The position numbers and the translations under genes were made by a program. Below, one piece after another: positions 55,918 through 64,000 of a stretch of DNA of 64,000 nucleotides (positions are counted from its first letter, which is position 1; the number at the start of each line of letters is the position of its first letter). The stretch comes from Pseudorasbora parva (taxonomy: Eukaryota; Chordata; Actinopteri; Cypriniformes; Gobionidae), in assembly GCF_024679245.1 (NCBI RefSeq), contig NC_090188.1:35679992-35743991 (forward strand), written 5' to 3'. The notes beneath the pieces were generated by a model. The model ran no database searches. It had not been told where the DNA came from and saw only the letters and a program-made list of their open reading frames with translations.

Positions 55918-56226
55918 TTAAAAAGTTGCAGGTCTAAGATTGGTCACAACCCTCCAACCTTCTTTGGTACGATAAAGTGAGGGCTGTAGAAACCCTTCTT
56001 CATCTTGGCGGGAGGGACAGACTTTATTGCATCTCTCGCCAGCAGGACTGCAATTTCCACACACTTGACAGTGGTGTCTTTGCCTGCCATTGAGATAGAG
56101 CATGCTACTGAACCTGGGCAGGCACATGGCAAATTGAATTGCTTGCCGATGTCTGAATGTCCAGATAAAACAGCGTGATGGGTTAGCAAGTGTTAACCAG
56201 GCCTCCAAACTCTGCACGCGTGGCAC
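55918..56226 (-). pseudogene. DIRS-like retrotransposon reverse transcriptase start
   Basis: Two overlapping minus frames together show IQFAMCLPRFSSML, then EIAVLLARDAIKSVPPAKMK and KGFYSPHFIVPKKVGGL. The order QFA..PPRF, EI..LL.KDAI..VPP, FYS.(Y/F)F(I/V)VPKK.GGLRP is typical of the N-terminal edge of the DIRS1-type reverse transcriptase domain. A frameshift separates the parts, and the catalytic core is not present downstream. It belongs with the remnant at 58408-58640 on the same strand. Confidence 0.65.
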
Positions 56227-56334
56227 TAGAGGAACAGTAATTGTTTTGCTTTAATATTATTATTATCTTTATTGTTGATTTTATATGATTCTAAAATAAA
56301 CTCCTCTCAATCGGCAAGTATGATATTTATGTAT

Positions 56335-58370
56335 TAGGGATGAAATGGTATGGAAATTTCACATCACGATTATAGTGACCCAAATTATCACGATTATCGA
56401 ATATTATCACGGTTTTGTTCAAATAAGGTGAAAGTGTTCAAAAAGAACAGATGCACAAACTTAAAACATTTTAACAAGTTTTATATTTGAAAATCAACAA
56501 ACAACAAATAAATCAAGCAGCTCTAAGCACTTTTTAAGCTAGATTCTGTGGGATTTCCTTCCTTATAAATCGCCGTTGTCAATGGCAATGCATAATGCAT
56601 AAATCTCTTTTATATCTCTAATTTACTGTATAATCTCTAATATTATCTCTGTATTTTCTCAAGCAATATTCTCATCAGTGTTCTATCAGCTATGACACAT
56701 TTAAATCTAGCATAGTTTGTGTATGAGCCCATCCCATACAATATCCTACTGAAATAAAGAATATTTGTTTATTATGTTTATATATGTTTATTTTATTAAA
56801 TATCAAAAATCCAAAAGGTGTGCATCATACCTGACACCTAGATAAACACTTTACAGTCAGTTTTATGACTAAGTCATTCTCTTCAAATACTATTGAAGTT
56901 AGAAACGTATACCAATGTTTTACGTTACTTTAGAGACGGTCCCTAAATTCGCGAACGTCAAGCAGACTTTATGCCAGTCATATCAGATGCGCTAGTTCTG
57001 CTGTGAAGTATTTTCGGGGCTGAAATAGAACAAAAATTGCCAATGACTGTATGCTGAATGAATCTCCTGCGCAGTAGATCGCACAATCTTCTCTGCTTTT
57101 AGTGTAGATTTCAGTGAGAGCTGTGTGCGCTCTGAACAAAACTTCGGCTAATCTGAACGCCTCTGATTATAATATTCATAAACTCAATAGAAACACGTGT
57201 GATGCACAACGCGATTATAACAAATGGATTTTGAGAAGATCATAATAAGTTCAAAGTGGGTGGCTAGTGTGAGTGTTACACGCGCCACAGCCGACACACC
57301 CGCAGATGGCGATTGTTGATGTCATTTAACCTAGTCTTGTCTGAACTTATCTGCTTTTTTGAATGTTTGATTGCGTTCGGTGTGTATGACGCGAGGGAGC
57401 TTCCACCTCTCTGAATTACGGTTTTGCAACCATCGTCTTGCTCTGCGGTGTATGGCTAGCCACAATGCTGCTCAATGCTATCGTGCTATCTGGCTGCAAA
57501 CTGCGGAATGGATTTCCTGAGCAGGGGCTTGTCTAACTCTGTGTCTCATTGAGCCGCGCCTCCGTTCAGGAAATCCATTCCATAGTTTGCAGCCAGATAG
57601 CAGACATGGCTCATGGATATCGGATTTCTCCACTGGTTGGATCGGGAAAATCCGATACGTGAATTACGCTGGTATCGGTCCCCGATACCGATACTGGATC
57701 GGCCCCGTCCCTAAGTAATACTACCTTTATTTATATTCTTAAAATGAGAGAAATCCCTGCTTATTCTGAATTTTTAAGCTAGGCTTAAGAGACATGAACA
57801 AGTTCTTTGATAAACATCTATGACCTTTGATACATATCTCCGAGCTGTTTTATTGATTATTATTGAATAAGTATTATATGGTTTCACTAATAATAAACGT
57901 ACATTTGCATAAAGCATGCATATTTGTCCATATACCCATGTTGATTAGAGTATTAAAAACTTAATTCAAACTTAATTTAAGATACATTTACAACAAATAA
58001 AAATCTGCGATTAAATTGTGATTAATCGTGAGTTAACTATCATCAACGATTAATGGCGATTAAATTTTTTAATCGTTTGACAGCCCTAATTTAAATGCAT
58101 TTTTTAAACAGACTGGGAGTCCATGCTTTTATTGTTTTTGGTTGTTTTGTTAATTTATTGTGGTTATTTAAAATGTTTTCCATTTTTAGTGTTAAATAGT
58201 CTTTAGAAATTAAAGTTTATTAATCTTTGAAAAGGTGTACCTGCATTTTTATGCCATTATCATTATTTTAAATGAAAATGGTCTCAGAACGACAATATTA
58301 TCGTTTATTGCAATAATTTCTTGCCCAATTTATCGTCCAGCAAGATTTGTTATCGTGACAGGCCTAGCTG
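56335..58370. mobile_element. Cluster of nested hAT-like ends within DIRS remnants
   Basis: Several TAGGG-type termini: TAGGGATGAAATGGTATGGA at 56337, GGATCGGCCCCGTCCCTA ending at 57713, TTAATCGTTTGACAGCCCTA ending at 58088, and TTATCGTGACAGGCCTA ending at 58367. Each resembles an end of a hAT-type family, but pairs and target duplications could not be matched, so the nesting is unresolved. An inverted pair (GCTATCTGGCTGCAAACTGC at 57485 and its complement at 57585) lies inside. No transposase frame. Confidence 0.45.
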
Positions 58371-58407
58371 TAAGCCTTTTCTGTTGGAGACAAAGCAATC
58401 TTATAAG

Positions 58408-58640
58408 CTATGGACGCGAGTCTGTGAAGATTTCATCTGGCAACTTTGCCATGATCATGTTCTTGTAATGAGGACATGAGCCATCCACAAATGCTGTTTT
58501 AGTGTGGGTGAGACCCAAACACTTGAGACTGCAATCGTAATCGTCCATGGCTGAAAGATATCGGCCGCATCCAGAAACACACAGGTGGATAGGCACCTGT
58601 GCCTTTACGCTCTCCATCTGTGTTCAAACTTTTAGAGGAA
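58408..58640 (-). pseudogene. DIRS-like ORF1 (gag-like) remnant
   Basis: A minus frame with HLCVSGCGRYLSAMDDYDCS, LKCLGLTHTKTAFVDGSC and PHYKNM. The C-x2-C...H/DxC-x2-CLGxxHxxxAxxDG-x-C pattern is that of the gag-like first ORF of fish DIRS elements as I know it, with one Cys position replaced by Tyr. It lies upstream of, and on the same strand as, the reverse transcriptase remnant, the right order for one element split by hAT-like insertions. Confidence 0.55.
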
Positions 58641-58960
58641 AGCTGCTCTCTTTTGTTGCTGAAGAGCCCAAGGGAACTCTATCTGCACTTATCCATACAC
58701 TGCTTGGAGACCGACTGCTGATATGCGGCTTAACACCAGCAACTGGCTTCTAAATGAATTAAATGATCTCATGTAGAGATGATGCACTCAGCTCCGAAGA
58801 ACAAATCTGAATGATTGATGCACACCATCTCCCTTATACATGCATGTCTGGCGGAGTGGTATACAAATTCCACTTGCCAATTCTCATTGGCCTAGTGGTT
58901 TGGGGCTCCCTAGTGCGACCCCCTAGTGTCAGTCACTGACACCCTGTCAGATAGGTAACC
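58641..58960 (-). mobile_element. Probable 5' region of the DIRS-like element
   Basis: On the minus strand, GTGTCAGTGACTGACACTAG leads into GCAAGTGGAATTTGTATACC, CCGCCAGACATGCATGTATA and the start of the gag-like frame. I recall this layout from fish DIRS elements; the boundary is not proved. Confidence 0.4.
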
Positions 58961-60654
58961 ATTTTGGTGCTCAGGCAAGTTTGTCCTCAGCTGCCTGTGA
59001 TCTTGGCCCTGATGTCTCCAGTTGGTGCAATGCCTGGCAGAACCTTATCTGAGAGGCGTGTGGCTGTTAGATCACTGGTGCATAAAGACAAGCGGATTCC
59101 AGATTGCCACTAGATATGTGAAACCCAGACTGCTGCAGTCTTTTTTGCTGTTGAAGATTGCAGAGATGCAAGGTTAAAGAGTTCTCTTTGAATAGAAAGT
59201 TTTGGGATTCTTAAAGTCTTAAACCCATAGAGGAATTATGCTCAACCAATTGGACGTACAAGAACTGCAGTTTACCTCAACCGTTACAAAGTGTTTCCTG
59301 TCAGTGCGCTGGTGTGCTTCCAAACCCCTGTAACTTTATTTCTTCTGTGGAACACAAAATGAGATGTTCAGGCTGTGCTTTAAAATGTTGAGATCAAATA
59401 ATTGGCCTTACTAATCTGACAAATATCCTTCTTTTTCAATATCCAATATATGGAAGAATTTTTTTTTCTTTCTTTGTCACAGAAACATTTTTCTATATAG
59501 GTTTGGGACAACATGAGGGTGAGGAAATTACATCATTTTTGTTTTTGCCTCTAGTGTCTCGCATTAATTAACAAATTACATTTATATAAATTTAAAATAT
59601 AATACATTTTAATTTAGTTGCCAATAACATACAGTTAGCACTTAATATATTATTTTAATGTATATTATTTATATCTGTAGTAAGTACTCTTTTCAAAAGT
59701 ATGCTTTAACGCATGTTTTCGAAGCTTTGATTATGTTTACAGAGTTCATGTTGAGTTCTTTGAAAGGGAACTTCTGTTAAATAAAATATCTCGCTTGGCA
59801 TTGAACTTTGAGCTTTATAATTTTACAGGTATTATTTATGCTCTAACAGCAATATTACACACTAACTAAAGTTTGAAAGATGGAATCGCGAAGAACGGGA
59901 CCTTTAAAAGTGTTCTTTTAGTGTTCCACAAGGGACTGTTCAGTCAACAATGAAACTTGTGGTTGGCTTGTCAGTATTGCAGTATTACAATGTTGTGGTT
60001 ATTATGCAACAGCCCCATCAGTAAGCAGATTCTGAGAAACACTTAATATTATAAATCAGTCCAAACAAACACTGTTCATTGCTCTGACCCCAAAATGCAC
60101 CAGCATGCAATGCAAGAGTGGATGTATCTTTATCATAACTGAAGCAAATGACCCTCAACTGTAATGTTACTATAGCTAACATTACAAGAACAGCATATCT
60201 TGGTTCTGTGAAACATAGCAAAACCAATGTTACTTGTGTATGGAGCAGAAACAATACAACCTCTGTGTCCGTTTTCAGCCTTTATGCTTGGGTCTCTCCA
60301 GCGCTGGAGCGATTTCGTAGTATTAACACAGATCCAAAAGCTTGTGTCTGATCATAACCCTTCTTTTTCCACTGACCTTTTCACTTTTGTAATGTCGCTC
60401 AGCCATCCCTCTTTTTTACAGACTTCTCCCTCTTACTCACTCTCATCTCCCCATGTGTTTACGCCCCCTACTGCTCATTGAGCTGTGTGTTGTGGTGTTT
60501 GATCCACTATCAAAAGCGTTTCTCAGGAATTGCTTCCTGCACCTTTAAATGTAATATCAAATCACACTACAGTTACAGTTCTAATCACGTACTTTACATA
60601 AACTCTGAGTGCACACAGACAGATCTTCTCTCAGCACACGCAAGTTCTTACACG
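58961..60654. other. Unassigned DNA with one MITE remnant
   Basis: 59325-59560 looks like a decayed fold-back MITE arm (TTTCTTCTGTGGAACACAAA, GTTTGGGACAACATGAGGGT). No gene supported; frames at 60018-60481 have no recognised domain. Confidence 0.4.
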
Positions 60655-60683
60655 CGTCCTCTGCATATAGCTTACCTCAGTAA
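60655..60683 (+). mobile_element. hAT-C element, copy 2, left remainder
   Basis: GCATATAGCTTACCTCAGTAA matches GCATATAACCTAGCTCAGTAA at 39319-39339. It is cut by the next element and resumes at 61896. Confidence 0.6.
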
Positions 60684-61895
60684 TAGGGCTGCACGATTAA
60701 TCGAAATCGAACCGCAATCGCGATTTGGCTTGTGTGCGATTATAAAAGCTCAAAGGCTGCGATTTTAATTAAATTAATAAATTCCCCGTGTGTTTGCGAA
60801 GAGCGGCTCTGTGATAAACGCTGCTCCGTCTGAAAGACCGCGCGTTTGAGTCGCTTATAACGTGCGTTTGAAAAAGCAACACGAGTCAAACATCTTCACA
60901 AACTAGTGAAGCGTTCATAAACCTGTTCAACAAAAGACAACGTTTAATAACATGTTTAACTCACTTCATATCGTCAGTCGAGTGTTTGTGAGCTGATGTG
61001 GCTTCTCATCAGAGTGAGGCAGACGAGGCGTTATTTTATAGTATTCTATCTCAATCAGCACTGCATTATAATACACTTTATTATTATGAAAATACCCTTG
61101 ACGGCTTCAAGAACTCAAATACACCATATTTTGCTGCAGTCGTGTTTATTGTCGTCATGTTTAATCAAAGCGTCTCTATCTTCTGTTTACAGCGTTAGCT
61201 TCACATCATGGATTTCCTGAAAACTACCGTCATTACTTCTCTGAGGCAAATGTGGCGTTTTCCGCTCGAGGGCGCCCTCTGGCTTTCAGTATGAATTAAA
61301 AACTTTTGGGTCATCAATAATATGAAAATAATGCTTAATACATCTTAAAACTTAATAAACTTTAAAAATTATACATTTGTTGGACAATCCATGTTTTTCT
61401 TCAATGTACAGGAGTTTTTTTCCCCCACAGTGGGTGCACAATAGGTTCATATTTCATATTAAAGACATACTTTAAGAATAACTACTTAGGCTTAGACCTT
61501 TCTAATGTTTTTTAGTCATAGGCTGTCTGCATATTAGGTAACCCAGCAGTTTTTTTGTGTGTGTAAAATAAGTTTTCTGTAAAATATTACAATAATAATA
61601 ATAATTAGTATTAGTATTATATTGTTATATTTATTCTGACGCACTCTTTTTTTATTTATTATTATTATGAAAATGTTATTGTAATGGTAATATTTCTTAT
61701 TTTTAAAAATATTTTTAGCAGTAATAATAATCATAATTACTATTATTAGTCACATTAATATATAAACACAAAATGTTATATACACTCTTTTCATTTGTAA
61801 AAAATTATAATAACAATAATCGCATTTTAAATCGCAATCGCAATTTTACCCAGAATAATCGCAATTATATATTTTCCCCAAATCGTGCAGCCCTA
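60684..61895. mobile_element. hAT-like element, TAGGGCTGCACGATT ends, exact 8-bp duplication
   Basis: 1212 bp from TAGGGCTGCACGATTAATCG to a right end whose reverse complement is TAGGGCTGCACGATTTGGGG. CTCAGTAA flanks it exactly at 60676-60683 and 61896-61903. hAT-C copy 1 has the empty site CTCAGTAATGTCC at 39331. The inside is AT-rich with AAT/TTA runs (61590-61750); no catalytic transposase motif in any frame. Confidence 0.9.
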
Positions 61896-62613
61896 CTCAG
61901 TAATGTCCAACACGATCACATGCTAATGCGTATCAATAGCAATGTGTTCAATCTCGTGGAATGTATACATTCCATAAAGTGCCATTCAAGAGCATGTATA
62001 TGACACGCTCTTGGGTAGGATGGGGTTGGTGGGGTGGGTGGTTCGTGCGTATAGTACGCCATAAAGTGCGTATCATATGAACGAGAAAAACTGCGAGCAT
62101 AAAACTCATTTTGGTGTATACATTCCAGGGCGGGATTTTTGTTGGGAAAGTCGGAGAAGAGACACACACTTCGAGTAGACTGGATAAACACACAAAGCAT
62201 CTTAATTTTTAAGAAAACAAAATAAATGAATAAATCAAAAACTTTTTCTAAAAGTGGGCTTTCTCTCAGTTGAGCTGCTGATGAATTCTTCAAACAGGGT
62301 CGAAACATAAATATGGCATTCATCAATAATATGAATATAAACATCGCGTTCATCAATAATATGCATGGACAATGATGGGCCGCCTTAAGAACTGCCTGCT
62401 CTCGTCACCGCATCTCTAAGCGCACGTCAGGGCCTGAAACATTTCTCTCCTCCACAGGCTGGATTAATGGATATTATGCCATGGAGCATTTATGACTTTT
62501 AAAAAATGCGGGTCAGGAAGCGTTTACGTTACAATATTCTCTTTTTTGCGGTCCGATTTGCTGACGGGTTAGCTGAAACAGTTGGTTGGGTGCGGGTTAT
62601 TTATACATTGACC
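61896..62613 (+). mobile_element. hAT-C element, copy 2, main part
   Basis: CAGTAATGTCCAACACGATC to GGGCCTGAAACATTTC (62455) matches copy 1, and it goes on to a right end near 62613 (reverse complement TTATGCGCAGGTCAATG). It has about 150 bases between 62117 and 62310 not seen in copy 1 and lacks the N1 insertion. Frames at 61916-62356 minus are not credible as a gene. Confidence 0.65.
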
Positions 62614-62626
62614 TGCGCATAACTTA

Positions 62627-62631
<5 letters not shown>

Positions 62632-62664
<33 letters not shown>
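62632..62664. repeat. (TA)n microsatellite
   Basis: About 16 TA units. Confidence 0.95.
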
Positions 62665-62667
<3 letters not shown>

Positions 62668-62689
62668 TAACTACAAATAACTAGTTGAT

Positions 62690-62970
<281 letters not shown>

Positions 62971-63330
62971 ATACATGTATGTGTGCATATGTATAATTAT
63001 ATATGTATAAATACATTTATGTATACATGTATAAATATATTTATGTATATGTGTATAAGTAGATCAATTTGTAACACTCACTATAATTTTCAATTTTTAT
63101 AATTTTTAGTTTTGTAGCCAATTTTGACCTAATACATTTTGTTTTTAATCAGCCCTTTAAAAAAAGACCTATGTAAGAGTGTATTCTGTTTTCTGCTTGG
63201 TGCTTAATAAATGAAGAGGCTGTTCTGTTCCAACTACCTCAGGGGGGACTAAATGCGTCTTGGTGGAACAAACTGTAATTTGCACTACTGTCTGTTCCAA
63301 ATAAAATGGAAAAAACCTAGCATTGTGGAT
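62971..63330. other. Unassigned AT-rich DNA
   Basis: ATGTAT/ATACAT-rich flank of the microsatellite, then single-copy sequence. Nothing supported. Confidence 0.4.
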
Positions 63331-63342
63331 TTGTGGCTTGTC

Positions 63343-63480
63343 CTGGTAACACTTTAGTTTAGGGTCCAATTCTCACAATTAACTAGTTGATTAGCATGCA
63401 TTAATCCAACCCAGTACCTAAACTTAACAGCCTTACTAACTAATAAGCAGTTGGCCATAGGTATAGGCCAACAACAACAA
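63343..63480 (+). mobile_element. GGTAACACTTTAG-type MITE fragment
   Basis: GGTAACACTTTAGTTTAGGG, CAATTAACTAGTTGATTAGC and ACTAATAAGCAGTTGGCC follow the order of a fish MITE family I know by its GGTAACACTTTA end. The right end is missing. Confidence 0.45.
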
Positions 63481-64000
63481 CTGTAACATGAAGGGGTTTT
63501 CAGTACAGATGTTGTCTCATTTACAACATGAATAGGATTTCAAACCACAGATAAATGTAGCTCGAAACAGACTTGTAAAACATTTTTTTTTTTGCTGTTC
63601 ACACTTGCTAAATCTGATTGGATTTAAATCTGATATGCACACAAATGAGAACTGACAGTCTGAAAAAAACTATGTACATACTGTAGTTAAAAACCACAAA
63701 GTTTGATCATTTTACAATGAATAACTGTCAAAATGCACCCAAGTTTGAAGCTGTTTTGGAAATACAGAGCAACTGTAATGGAGCCGGTTAAGAAGCAAAT
63801 GTTCTGTTTCACAGAATGTCACTTATGGTTAATTCAGCTTTCTGAAAATAATTCTGATGTTCTGTTGTTAAGCTTAGTAAAAGCTAGTGTAAAAGTATTT
63901 TAAAAGAGATCCTCTCCATATAGCTTTCTCTGATGTGTGGATGAACACAGTTCATGACAGTTCATAAAGTTTCAAACTTTATGAACTGTCATTAATTATT
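63481..64000. other. Unassigned DNA with a terminal hairpin
   Basis: No gene supported. A perfect hairpin lies at 63955-63991. Confidence 0.45.
63955..63991. repeat. Perfect 18-bp-arm hairpin
   Basis: TGACAGTTCATAAAGTTT and its exact reverse complement around a single C. An extra, shifted part copy (GAACACAGTTCATGACAG) lies just before it. Confidence 0.9.

Overview
This is vertebrate nuclear DNA, most likely from a ray-finned fish of the carp/zebrafish group. The evidence is its mobile-element load: a Tc1 copy with DD34E transposase remnants, many hAT-like copies, many small TTAA-flanked elements, L2 and DIRS-like retroelements, long GT/AT microsatellites and almost no open coding sequence. 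No complete host gene is visible. The best host feature is one predicted first coding exon on the minus strand (17306-17425). It encodes a 40-residue leader with no acidic residues, resembling a mitochondrial targeting sequence, ends at a GTGAGT donor and lies in a CpG-rich block (about 16480-17540). If real, the gene runs toward lower coordinates, but I recognise no further exon.

Labels used here are local. TTAA-A to TTAA-J are families of small elements bounded by TTAA, as expected of piggyBac/Kolobok-type insertions. N1 to N3 are elements that begin and end TAGCC..GGCTA and sit in 9-bp target duplications. hAT-C is a hAT-like family with two interrupted copies.

Layout. 0-2.2 kb: TTAA-A next to an N1 copy that holds TTAA-B and TTAA-C. 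2.2-10 kb: two TTAA-J copies, one split by a GT-rich repeat and one by N2, plus a fold-back element carrying a second TTAA-B. 10-15 kb: TTAA-D, a CAGGGC fold-back, a Tc1 fragment, N3 and the fold-back TTAA-E. 15-20 kb: the CpG-rich block with the exon, a GGCCTGTT element and TTAA-F. 20-27 kb: N2 with a nested MITE, a Tc1 fragment, three TTAA-G copies with ZNF143/THAP11-type motifs, and the fold-back TTAA-H. 27-34 kb: nested elements, then a hAT BED-finger exon cut off by a 2.3-kb minisatellite. 34-42 kb: LTR remnants and an L2 copy split by hAT-C (itself holding an N1 copy) and by an LTR element. 42-56 kb: TTAA-C, TTAA-A, two TTAA-I copies, a decayed Tc1 and a hAT with an exact 8-bp duplication. 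56-64 kb: minus-strand DIRS remnants with nested hAT-like ends, a second exact-TSD hAT inside hAT-C, and a long AT/GT microsatellite.

The main biological content is insertion history. Several related copies inside the window act as empty sites for each other, so boundaries and order of insertion can be read directly. I found no operon-like or otherwise obviously new gene system.
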